From an uncultured Clostridia bacterium (GTDB taxonomy: Bacteria > Bacillota > Clostridia > RGIG6154): a DNA stretch of 10,369 nt. A program made the translations under genes and the position numbers. Every line of letters begins with the position of its first letter. The stretch's first letter is position 1. Under the pieces are notes generated by a model that saw only the letters and a program-made list of their open reading frames with translations, did not search any database and had not been told where the DNA came from. Shown here one piece after another: positions 1 through 6,219 of this stretch. The stretch is taken from positions 1 to 10,369 of the forward strand of contig CAKSDT010000062.1 of assembly GCA_934446135.1 (NCBI GenBank), written 5' to 3'.

Positions 1-2
1 AA

Positions 3-344
3 ATTCTGACTTATGCAAAAAAGTGGATCAAGAGTGATAAAACTTACACAATAAGATACGGTATTAAAATTTTTATGGATATTTTCTCAGACCGAAATTA
101 TAAAAAAGAGTATATGCAGGAAATATCTGAAATAAAGTCGGATGAATACTATGTAAATATGATGATTTCGTGGTATTTTGCTACACTTCTTGCAAAACAG
201 TATAAAGATGCAGAGGAATATATAAGACTAAAAAAACTTCCGCTGTTTGTTCATAATAAGTCAATTCAGAAAGCGGCAGAGAGTTACAGAATAGATAAGG
301 AAACAAAAGAATATCTTAAAACACTCAAAATAAAGGGACGCTGA
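3..344 (+). CDS. AlkD-like DNA alkylation repair protein, C-terminal part (5' end outside window)
   Basis: The frame is open from the window edge (codon at position 3) to the TGA at 342-344, giving about 113 residues. The ATG at 75 is internal, because family-like sequence lies upstream of it (YAKKWIKSDKTYTIRYGIK). The visible part matches the C-terminal third of clostridial AlkD-like proteins (DNA alkylation repair family, PF08713): a SDEYYVNMMISWYFATLLAKQ helix, then LFVHNKSIQKAAESYRI and a KEYLKTLK tail. Members of this family are all-helical HEAT-repeat proteins. Characterised AlkD enzymes excise N3- and N7-alkylated purines, but many clostridial homologues are untested, so the exact substrate is uncertain. 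The catalytic residues lie mainly outside the visible portion and cannot be checked. The last codons and the stop are inside an intrinsic terminator hairpin, so this is the last gene of its transcript. Confidence 0.85.
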   Translation: MLTYAKKWIKSDKTYTIRYGIKIFMDIFSDRNYKKEYMQEISEIKSDEYYVNMMISWYFATLLAKQYKDAEEYIRLKKLPLFVHNKSIQKAAESYRIDKETKEYLKTLKIKGR

Positions 345-358
345 CGGCGTCCTTTTTT
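332..358 (+). terminator. Intrinsic terminator of the AlkD-like gene, overlapping its stop codon
   Basis: GGACGC (336-341) pairs perfectly with GCGTCC (347-352) around a 5-nt loop, and six T follow at 353-358. The A-rich 5' flank can extend the stem into the T tract. The TGA stop (342-344) sits in the loop, so the final two sense codons form the left arm. Confidence 0.9.
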
Positions 359-539
359 ATCGCAATATAAAATACTTCCGATAACGGAGGCAAAAACAGC
401 ACACAATATTTTAAAAAAGGAAGAAATTCAGGCAAAGCGGTTCTGAAAACTGAATAATCAAAATCGAGCCATATAACGGTACAAAGGTTATGGTATAAAA
501 TGTTAGCATGAGTATATGACGAAAAAATTGCAAACTACA
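359..539. other. Gene-free spacer between convergent genes
   Basis: I find no plausible coding frame, tRNA or riboswitch here. Weak items only: a short hairpin CTTCCG-ATAA-CGGAGG near 374-390; an imperfect inverted repeat at 469-493 (CCATAtaAC / GTTATGG) overlapping an extended -10-like TGGTATAAA at 491-499 with no convincing -35; and a TTCTGAAAACTGAATA stretch at 441-456 that resembles sequences often seen in Firmicutes rRNA spacers. None is strong enough to call as a functional element. Confidence 0.5.
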
Positions 540-561
540 GCCCGATGATTAATCATCGGGC
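522..561 (-). terminator. Probable terminator of the dnaG-rpoD-DUF1015 operon (perfect 22-nt palindrome)
   Basis: Positions 540-561 form a perfect palindrome with arm GCCCGATGATT. It folds as a 9-bp stem with a TTAA loop and starts 10 bases beyond the stop of the DUF1015 gene. On the minus strand a T6 run (527-522) follows only about 12 nt after the stem. A GCAA/TTGC pairing across an internal loop could bring the hairpin base closer to the T run. In the plus direction the flank is AT-rich without a tight T run, so termination is more likely for the minus strand. Confidence 0.65.
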
Positions 562-570
562 CGCAAAACT

Positions 571-1797
571 TTATTTAATTTTTCGTGCTTCAATATAAAA
601 TCTCTTTTCGGAGGCTTCGCCCATAGAAAAAGTTTTCCTCGGAAGTGAGCCGCCTTTCTCGATTCCGTTAAACAAGTCGGATTTATCCATAGGACTTAGT
701 ATGAAACCTATGGCATTGTCTTTTTTTGAAAGTGATACAACAACATCTTCACCGTGAATATAGTCCACCATTCCGTCAGAATTGTTTTCAAGATATTTAT
801 CAATAAATTTCTGGAGCGTTCCCACTTCAAGTGCTTCGGCAGAATTTTCGACATACAAAGTTCTGTTCTCATCGCCGAAACAATATGTAATTTTTTGACC
901 TTTTCCGTCAGTGTTTGTTTTGTAAAACTTTTTGAGTTCGTCGATAACATCAATAGGGTTTACATTGAACATTACTCTGTGAATAGGCTCAAATTCCAAA
1001 GACTCATCGTGAATGTTTACAAGTTCAACCAAAGCAAATCTGGCAGGATGATTTTCCATTTCTTCTTCCGAAAGGCTTTGTTTTAAGTTTTCCCAACAGG
1101 TTTTTGCGGTTGCAAGTGAGTGGTTTCCGTCACCTACTGCATAAACAAGCGGATTTTCACTTTTGCCGAAAAGAAATTCTAAATTTTTATAAATTTCTTC
1201 TGTTGGATTTAGTTTATAGCCATTAATGTGCCCCGAATTCATCATAAGGTCAAAATCATAGAGTTTTTCCAAAGAAGATGTATCTGTATTTTCTATAAAA
1301 TGGCTTTTTGAATCATTAATAAGGAGCATAATATGAGGAAGTTCAAGAATAGCATTTTCTCTTATTTTAACTCTCGGGGGAATACGGCTTAAAACTGTTT
1401 CTTCGGTCGCTCTTATAAGTGATTTTGAGCCTTTTGAATAATCATACCTTTCAAGGTCAATTTTTCCCACGATACCTTTTCTTATTTTGCCGTTTATGAG
1501 TTTTCTCTCAACATATATAAAACAATTCTCCAACACTTTAAATGTATCTTCTGAAAGATATTTTTCCATTGATGAGTTAATATTTTTGATTGTTTCATCA
1601 TCATTTTTGCCCAAGTATACTTCGGGGAAAATAAGATTTAAAGTCGATTTACTATCTCCTACAAATTTTTTTACTTTTTCCCAGTATTCCGGTTCTGATG
1701 TGTATTGGTCGCAGGCAACACAAGCCCATTTTTCCATATCCTGATTTTTTGGTAGCAAAATATCTGCCGGCATAAATCCTAATTTTTTAAAGTCCAT
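571..1797 (-). CDS. DUF1015 family protein
   Basis: A 408-residue protein of the DUF1015 family (PF06245), of typical full length. Recognisable family blocks are IRATEETVLSRIPPRVKIRENA (about 128-149), VYAVGDGNHSLATAK (about 218-232), EFEPIHRVMF (about 268-277) and a C-terminal LPRKTFSMGEASEKRFYIEARKI (about 385-407). No signal peptide or membrane segment is visible, so it is probably cytoplasmic. The biochemical function is not established as far as I know. The GDGNHS block resembles the GHHR-type motif of ParB/sulfiredoxin-fold proteins, which include free serine kinases, but this link is inference. The ATG lies 4 nt after the rpoD stop, and its Shine-Dalgarno GGAG is built from the last rpoD codons, so translation is probably coupled to the sigma factor gene. 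It is the last gene of the operon. Confidence 0.88.
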   Translation of the reverse strand: MDFKKLGFMPADILLPKNQDMEKWACVACDQYTSEPEYWEKVKKFVGDSKSTLNLIFPEVYLGKNDDETIKNINSSMEKYLSEDTFKVLENCFIYVERKLINGKIRKGIVGKIDLERYDYSKGSKSLIRATEETVLSRIPPRVKIRENAILELPHIMLLINDSKSHFIENTDTSSLEKLYDFDLMMNSGHINGYKLNPTEEIYKNLEFLFGKSENPLVYAVGDGNHSLATAKTCWENLKQSLSEEEMENHPARFALVELVNIHDESLEFEPIHRVMFNVNPIDVIDELKKFYKTNTDGKGQKITYCFGDENRTLYVENSAEALEVGTLQKFIDKYLENNSDGMVDYIHGEDVVVSLSKKDNAIGFILSPMDKSDLFNGIEKGGSLPRKTFSMGEASEKRFYIEARKIK

Positions 1798-1801
1798 AAT
1801 T

Positions 1802-2878
1802 CTACTCCAAATAGTCTTTTAGTTTTTTACTTCTTGACGGATGTCTTAGTTTTCTTAATGCTTTTGCTTCAATTTGTCTTATTCTTTCTCTTGTCACATT
1901 GAATTCTTTTCCGACTTCTTCAAGAGTTCTTGCTCTGCCGTCGTCAAGACCGAAACGCAGTCTTAAAACTTTTTCTTCGCGGGGAGTAAGAGTTGATAAT
2001 ACAGTTCCTAACTGTTCTTTTAAAAGTATAAAGGATGCTGCTTCTGCCGGCGGCGGAGCGTCGTCGTCCGGAATAAAGTCGCCCAAATGACTGTCATCTT
2101 CTTCGCCAATAGGTGTTTCAAGGGAAACAGGTTCTTGTGCAACTTTCATAATCTCTCTTACTTTTTCAATAGGAAGATTCATTTCTTTTGCAATTTCTCC
2201 AACCTGAGGTTCTCTGCCGTACTCCTGAATAAGCTGACGCTGAATTCTCATAAGTTTATTTATTGTTTCAACCATATGCACCGGAATTCTTATCGTTCTT
2301 GCCTGATCCGCAATTGCCCTTGTGACTGCCTGCCTTATCCACCAGGTGGCATATGTTGAAAATTTGTAACCTTTGTGATAGTCAAATTTTTCAACGGCTT
2401 TAATAAGTCCCAAGTTTCCCTCCTGAATAAGGTCCAAAAAGAGCATACCGCGTCCAACATATCTTTTTGCTATACTCACAACAAGTCTTAAGTTTGCTTC
2501 GGAGAGCCGTTTTTTTGCTTCTTCGTCACCCTCGGACATTCTTTTTGCAAGTTCAATTTCTTCTTCGGTCGACAAAAGAGGAACTTTTCCGATTTCTTTA
2601 AGATACATTCTTACATGGTCTTCAACGCTTACGCTGTCGGGGACCGAAATGTCTAATTCTTCGCCCTCAAACTCTTTTTCAATTTCTTTTAATTCACTGT
2701 CAAGGTCTCCTACAACTTCAATTCCCATTTGTTCTATGCTTTCGTAAACCTTGTCAATGTTCTTGGGGTCAAGTTCAAGTTCTTCAAGAGTATCTGTAAT
2801 CTCCTGATATGATAAAGACCCCTTCTTTTTACCTCGTTCAAGAAGACTTTTTATTGCATTCTTCTTATCCTCAGCCAT
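1802..2878 (-). CDS. rpoD: RNA polymerase primary sigma factor RpoD/SigA
   Basis: A 358-residue housekeeping sigma factor that directs RNA polymerase to -10/-35 promoters. All regions are present: a small region 1.1 fold (about 4-60), an acidic linker (about 60-80), region 1.2 (VEDHVRMYLKEIGKVPLLS, about 85-103), region 2 with the core-binding and -10 recognition segment (NLRLVVSIAKRYVGRG and YKFSTYATWWIRQAV, about 129-200), region 3 (about 205-283), and region 4 with the -35 helix-turn-helix (TLTPREEKVLRLRFGL to VTRERIRQIEAKALRKLRHP, about 297-347). The length is usual for Firmicutes SigA. The ATG follows an AAGGTGG ribosome site (2886-2892) with 7-nt spacing. It lies 18 nt downstream of dnaG, the classic dnaG-rpoD arrangement. 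The promoters in this window with TTG-17-TAAAAT form are presumably its targets. Confidence 0.98.
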   Translation of the reverse strand: MAEDKKNAIKSLLERGKKKGSLSYQEITDTLEELELDPKNIDKVYESIEQMGIEVVGDLDSELKEIEKEFEGEELDISVPDSVSVEDHVRMYLKEIGKVPLLSTEEEIELAKRMSEGDEEAKKRLSEANLRLVVSIAKRYVGRGMLFLDLIQEGNLGLIKAVEKFDYHKGYKFSTYATWWIRQAVTRAIADQARTIRIPVHMVETINKLMRIQRQLIQEYGREPQVGEIAKEMNLPIEKVREIMKVAQEPVSLETPIGEEDDSHLGDFIPDDDAPPPAEAASFILLKEQLGTVLSTLTPREEKVLRLRFGLDDGRARTLEEVGKEFNVTRERIRQIEAKALRKLRHPSRSKKLKDYLE

Positions 2879-2896
2879 TCTTATACCACCTTTTCA

Positions 2897-4645
2897 TTAA
2901 AGACTGTTTCCATTTTGCTTTTTCTGCTCAAGGAATGTCTTTGCTTTTAGAATATCATTTCCGATTTCTGCTTTTTCAAGATTTTTCTTCAAAAATTCCA
3001 CAAGTTGTTTCGCCCCTAAAATCTTATCGTCAAAATGGGATTCAATACTAAGTATTTCCGCAAGTTTACCTGCGTCTTCCGGAGGAAAACAGGAGATAAA
3101 GTCACTTTCTTTAATATCCTTTTGACCGGCTTTTTTAAATTCATTTATTTTTTCGGCAACGAGCCTGTGAAATTCGTTAGTAAAATCAGAAACTGCAAGA
3201 CTGTTTTTTATAAATTTATAAACACCGTTATCATAAAAAATAAGATTAAGAAGTCTTTTTTCGGTGTCTTCGATATTTTTTGACGATCCGTTTGTAACAA
3301 TTGAATTCTGTTTCAGATTGCGTATAACGGCGATTCTGTCTTTGCGTTCTTCGTTTTTTATATAGTTTGTCCTGATGGAACTTATTTGTCTTTTTATGAC
3401 ATCGTATGGGATATTGTATGATGCAGAGAGTTCTTTTGAGTATATTTCCCTTTCAATATCCGATTTAAGAGCGGCAATCTCAGCCGAAGCCTCTTTTAAA
3501 AAGGAAATTTTTTGCTCCGGAATATCCATACTGTATTTTTCTTTAATTTTACCGATTTTATACAAAAGTGGCGATTTTGCACCGTCTGCAAGTCTTAAAA
3601 ATTCATCCGGACCGAATTTTTTGACAAATTCGTCAGGGTCTTTTGCTCCTTTTAAAGTTAAAACCCTTGTTTTAATATCGTACTTCGTAAGAATGTCAAG
3701 TGCCCTTTTGGATGCTTTAACGCCTGCCTCGTCAGAATCAAAGCAAAGTACGGTTTCATCCGCATATCTTTTTAAAAGTCTTGCGTGATTTTCGGTAAAT
3801 GCAGTGCCCGATGAAGCAACTGCAGTGTCAATACCCGCCTGGTGTAGTGAAATGACATCCATTTGCCCTTCTACAATAATAAGTCTTTTTGAATTACTTT
3901 TTCTTGCAAAATTAAGGGCAAACATAGTCGAACTTTTGTCAAACACCGGTGTATCATTCGTGTTTAAATATTTGGGTTTTGAGTCGTCTAAAACTCTGCC
4001 TGTAAAAGCAACGGCATTTCCCCTTACATCAAAAATCGGGAACATAACACGGTTCCTGAATCTGTCGTAAACTCTTTTTTTCTCTTTATTTTCAGCAAGC
4101 AGACCTGCCGAAACAAGTTCATATTCCGAAAATCCCAAATGCTTCATATGTTTCAAAAGGTTGTCCCAGCCGTTTGGTGCATACCCTATTCCGAATTTTA
4201 CAATTGTTCCTTTGGTGATGCCCCTTGAAATAAGGTAAGACAGAGCCTCTTTTCCCAATTCCGAAATAAGGCTTTTATAAAAAAACTTTCCTGCTTCGCT
4301 GTTTGCGGCAATAAGTCTTTTTTTTAGTTTTTCTCTGGAGTCGTCATATTCGCCCTCGGGAATAACAACTCCCGCACGGTCGGCAAGCGATTTTATTGCA
4401 TCGACATAAGAAAGATTTTCAATGTTCATAACAAAACTTATAACCGAACCGCCGGCACCGCAGCCGAAACAGTGGTAAACCTGTTTGTCAGCAGAAACAT
4501 GAAAAGACGGAGTTCTTTCATTGTGGAAAGGACAGAGTCCTACGGCGTCACGCCCGTTTCTTTTTAATGAAACGTAAGACGAAACAATGTCTATTATGTC
4601 GGTTCTTCCGATAATTTCGGAAATTACCTCCTGCGGAATCGCCAT
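2897..4645 (-). CDS. dnaG: DNA primase DnaG
   Basis: A 582-residue primase that makes RNA primers for lagging-strand synthesis. In order: an N-terminal CHC2 zinc-binding domain with ligands Cys38, His41, Cys59 and Cys62 (LCPFHNERTPSFHV and HCFGCGAGG); the RNA polymerase core with the RNRVMFPIFD block (about 197-206); a TOPRIM domain with VEGQMD (Glu259) and FDSDEAG (Asp303, Asp305), plus KDPDE at 335-339; and a divergent C-terminal domain expected to bind the replicative helicase. The start is ATG 4645-4643. Its Shine-Dalgarno GGAGGGG (4655-4649) lies just upstream, and an alternative in-frame TTG at 4657 overlaps that site, so it is rejected. It is the first gene of the dnaG-rpoD-DUF1015 unit. 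rpsU, present upstream in many other bacteria, is absent. No clear promoter was identified for it in the 4658-4751 region. Confidence 0.97.
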   Translation of the reverse strand: MAIPQEVISEIIGRTDIIDIVSSYVSLKRNGRDAVGLCPFHNERTPSFHVSADKQVYHCFGCGAGGSVISFVMNIENLSYVDAIKSLADRAGVVIPEGEYDDSREKLKKRLIAANSEAGKFFYKSLISELGKEALSYLISRGITKGTIVKFGIGYAPNGWDNLLKHMKHLGFSEYELVSAGLLAENKEKKRVYDRFRNRVMFPIFDVRGNAVAFTGRVLDDSKPKYLNTNDTPVFDKSSTMFALNFARKSNSKRLIIVEGQMDVISLHQAGIDTAVASSGTAFTENHARLLKRYADETVLCFDSDEAGVKASKRALDILTKYDIKTRVLTLKGAKDPDEFVKKFGPDEFLRLADGAKSPLLYKIGKIKEKYSMDIPEQKISFLKEASAEIAALKSDIEREIYSKELSASYNIPYDVIKRQISSIRTNYIKNEERKDRIAVIRNLKQNSIVTNGSSKNIEDTEKRLLNLIFYDNGVYKFIKNSLAVSDFTNEFHRLVAEKINEFKKAGQKDIKESDFISCFPPEDAGKLAEILSIESHFDDKILGAKQLVEFLKKNLEKAEIGNDILKAKTFLEQKKQNGNSL

Positions 4646-4648
4646 ATG

Positions 4649-4655
4649 CCCCTCC
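4649..4655 (-). promoter_or_regulatory. Ribosome binding site deciding the dnaG start
   Basis: The minus strand reads GGAGGGG followed by CAT and then ATG at 4645. The site overlaps the in-frame TTG at 4657-4655, so that TTG would have no ribosome site of its own and would put this perfect one inside the coding region. Confidence 0.85.
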
Positions 4656-4713
4656 AATAAAAATTTTTACCCTTTACCGAATTCGACATTAAATCAAGAT
4701 TTCCTTTTTTTTG

Positions 4714-4742
4714 TTGTATTTTTTAGTCTTTTATGCTAAAAT
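4714..4742 (+). promoter_or_regulatory. Sigma-A-type promoter of the SDR-HAD operon
   Basis: TTGTAT (4714-4719) is followed by a 17-nt spacer and TAAAAT (4737-4742). A TG one base before the -10 (4734-4735) makes it an extended -10, which compensates for the poor -35. An alternative -35, TTGTTG at 4711, would give a 20-nt spacer. Transcription would start around 4749, leaving a leader of only about 12 nt. Confidence 0.65.
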
Positions 4743-4746
4743 GGAT

Positions 4747-4755
4747 AAGAGGTGA
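4747..4755 (+). promoter_or_regulatory. Ribosome binding site deciding the SDR start
   Basis: The stretch AAGAGGTGA matches the 16S anti-Shine-Dalgarno well and ends 5 nt before TTG 4761. The alternative in-frame GTG at 4752 is part of this site itself and so cannot use it. Confidence 0.8.
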
Positions 4756-4760
4756 TACTT

Positions 4761-5453
4761 TTGAAAGTTTGCGTTGTGACAGGCGGTTCAAAGGGAATAG
4801 GAAAAGAAATTGCAAAAGAGTTTCTTAAAAACGGATATGCAGTTGTTTCAACCTATAATAATACGCTTCCGTTTGAGCAGGGCATTGACTATGTTAAATG
4901 CAATGTTTCAAGAAGTGAGGATATTTTAAACTTTTCGAAATATACAATATCAAATTATGGTAAAGTTGATGTTTTAGTTAATAATGCCGGAATAAGTATA
5001 TCCGGGCTTGTCCAGGACAATTCCGAAGACGATTTTGACAGTTTGTTTGATGTCAATATGAAATCGGTTTTTTTATTTTCAAAGGCATTCATTCCGTCAA
5101 TGATCAGCCGGAAGTTTGGGAGAATTATTAATATATCATCAATGTGGGGTGTAAACGGTGCTGCAAACGAGTCTTTGTATTCAGCGTCAAAGGGTGCCGT
5201 TATTTCTTATACCAAATCACTCGCAAAAGAACTCGGGCCCTCGGGGATAACGGTAAATTCCATTTGTCCCGGGGCAATTAAAACAGATATGCTGAATGCA
5301 TACACCAAAGAAGATTTGGAGGACTTAAGGCAAAATACTCCTGTTTTGAGATTGGGAACTCCCGAAGACATTGCAAAACTTGCTTATTTTTTAAGTACGG
5401 CTTCTTTTATAACGGGGCAGATAATAACAGCAGACGGAGGATTTTCACTATGA
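4761..5453 (+). CDS. SDR-family reductase, EF-P 5-aminopentanone reductase (YmfI) type
   Basis: A 230-residue classical short-chain dehydrogenase/reductase from TTG 4761. Visible motifs are the Rossmann TGGSKGIG (7-14), NNAG (74-77), the catalytic set Asn99, Ser127, Tyr140 and Lys144 (SSMWG then YSASK), the PGAIKTDM segment (170-177) and a C-terminal ITGQIITADGGF. It would normally be called FabG-like. The SSMWG block, the KSLAKELGPSGITVN stretch and the compact length resemble the Firmicutes family that reduces the 5-aminopentanone group on elongation factor P (B. subtilis YmfI). That subfamily call is from recognition, not a search; a fatty-acid FabG role is less likely because no fatty-acid genes are near. 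It heads an operon and overlaps the HAD gene by 4 bp (ATGA). Cytoplasmic, presumably NADPH-dependent. Confidence 0.85.
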   Translation: MKVCVVTGGSKGIGKEIAKEFLKNGYAVVSTYNNTLPFEQGIDYVKCNVSRSEDILNFSKYTISNYGKVDVLVNNAGISISGLVQDNSEDDFDSLFDVNMKSVFLFSKAFIPSMISRKFGRIINISSMWGVNGAANESLYSASKGAVISYTKSLAKELGPSGITVNSICPGAIKTDMLNAYTKEDLEDLRQNTPVLRLGTPEDIAKLAYFLSTASFITGQIITADGGFSL

Positions 5454-6115
5454 TTAAAAATATTTTGTTTGATCTTGACGGAACTTTGACAGATTCAAGT
5501 CAGGGCATTACAAAATCGGTCAGATATGCACTTGAGAAAAAAGGTTATAAGAATATTGATGCGGATGAACTTAAAAGTTTCATAGGTCCGCCCCTTGCTA
5601 AAATGTTTGTTTCTTATATGGGGCTTAAAGACCTTGCCGAGGGGCAGAAAATGGTTGAAATATACCGTGAATATTATAAGGACAAAGGAATTTACGAAAA
5701 CACTGTTTATGATAAAATGCCTGAAACTTTAAAAATCTTAAATGAAAAAGGCTATAGCCTTTTTGTAGCAACATCAAAGCCTACAGTTTTTTCAGTTAAG
5801 ATACTTGAAAAACACGATTTGTTGAAGTATTTTGTCTGTGTGTCGGGATGCGAACTTGACGGGACGAGAGATTCAAAAAAGGAAGTTATTGAATATCTTT
5901 TAAACAATTATGACTTAAATCCGGCAGAAACTGTAATGGTGGGGGATAGAATTTATGATGTTGAGGGAGCAAAAAGTCTTGGAATAAAATCAATAGGTGT
6001 AACTTTTGGATTTGGCAGTGTTGAGGAATTTAAAGATGCTGAGTATATTGCCGAAAACCCTCTCGAAATTGTAAATTGTGTTGAAGAAATGCAAATTAAC
6101 GGCCGCTCTTTGTAA
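5450..6115 (+). CDS. HAD-family phosphatase, phosphoglycolate phosphatase-like
   Basis: A 221-residue haloacid dehalogenase superfamily hydrolase. Motif I is FDLDGTLTD, with nucleophile Asp8 and acid/base Asp10. Motif II is in VATSKPT (Thr108/Ser109), motif III is a lysine at 143 or 144, and motif IV is VGDRIYDVEGA with Asp166 and Asp170 for Mg2+. The helical cap between about 18 and 90 puts it in the Gph/beta-phosphoglucomutase-like (C1 cap) group. The substrate cannot be told from sequence; phosphoglycolate, nucleoside monophosphates or small sugar phosphates are all possible. The ATG overlaps the SDR stop (ATGA, 5450-5453), with its GGAGG ribosome site at 5436-5440 inside the SDR gene, so the two are translationally coupled. 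The gene ends in an intrinsic terminator whose loop contains its TAA. Confidence 0.9.
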   Translation: MIKNILFDLDGTLTDSSQGITKSVRYALEKKGYKNIDADELKSFIGPPLAKMFVSYMGLKDLAEGQKMVEIYREYYKDKGIYENTVYDKMPETLKILNEKGYSLFVATSKPTVFSVKILEKHDLLKYFVCVSGCELDGTRDSKKEVIEYLLNNYDLNPAETVMVGDRIYDVEGAKSLGIKSIGVTFGFGSVEEFKDAEYIAENPLEIVNCVEEMQINGRSL

Positions 6116-6139
6116 GGAAGGGCGGAATTATATTTTTTT
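6103..6139 (+). terminator. Intrinsic terminator of the SDR-HAD operon, overlapping the HAD stop codon
   Basis: CCGCTCTTT (6103-6111) pairs with GGAAGGGCGG (9 pairs within 6117-6125, two of them G-U) around the loop GTAAG. A T-rich tail follows (AATTATA then seven T up to 6139). The TAA stop at 6113-6115 is in the loop. The tail is slightly set back from the stem, so efficiency is uncertain. Confidence 0.75.
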
Positions 6140-6153
6140 CGGAGCGAAAAAAG

Positions 6154-6182
6154 TTGAAAAAAATCATGCTTTGTGTTAATAT
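6154..6182 (+). promoter_or_regulatory. Strong sigma-A-type promoter of dtd-DUF523
   Basis: TTGAAA (6154-6159), a 17-nt spacer and TAATAT (6177-6182), with an extended -10 TG at 6174-6175. It is close to consensus and directly follows the preceding terminator, which fits a new transcription unit. The expected start is near 6189, giving a leader of about 31 nt. Confidence 0.8.
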
Positions 6183-6206
6183 AGAAAATGTATATTTATT
6201 ATTGTC

Positions 6207-6211
6207 AGGAG
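6207..6211 (+). promoter_or_regulatory. Ribosome binding site deciding the dtd start
   Basis: AGGAG lies 8 nt before TTG 6220. A second in-frame TTG at 6214 is only 2 nt away from it, too close for initiation, so 6220 is preferred. Confidence 0.75.
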
Positions 6212-6219
6212 AATTGAAA

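Noticed and set aside
75..344. A stand-alone 89-residue protein starting at ATG 75
   Set aside because: The frame is open to the window edge, and the upstream codons encode family-like AlkD sequence, so ATG 75 is internal to a truncated gene.
491..499. Extended -10-like TGGTATAAA as a promoter for a small RNA
   Set aside because: No -35 at proper spacing, and it would read only into the terminator palindrome and antisense to the DUF1015 gene.
754..1086. Plus-strand ORFs opposite the DUF1015, rpoD and dnaG genes, and minus-strand ORFs opposite dtd, queA and tgt
   Set aside because: They are antisense shadows of strongly conserved genes, without ribosome sites or family resemblance.
4646..4657. 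Upstream TTG start for dnaG adding four residues
   Set aside because: The TTG overlaps the GGAGGGG ribosome site that serves ATG 4645, and the family starts at the MAIPQE-like position.
4658..4713. A minus-strand promoter for dnaG (TTGATT at 4697-4692 or TTTAAT with TAAAAA)
   Set aside because: Neither pairing gives both a good -35 and a good -10 at normal spacing, so I did not call it, although some promoter must exist here or within the nearby sequence.
4752..4760. GTG start at 4752 for the SDR gene
   Set aside because: It lies inside the ribosome binding site; TTG 4761 has correct spacing and gives the normal family N-terminus.
6154..6219. Upstream TTG start for dtd adding 22 residues
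   Set aside because: That TTG is the -35 box of a near-consensus promoter; the Dtd family begins at MKFVLQRV and AGGAG precedes TTG 6220.
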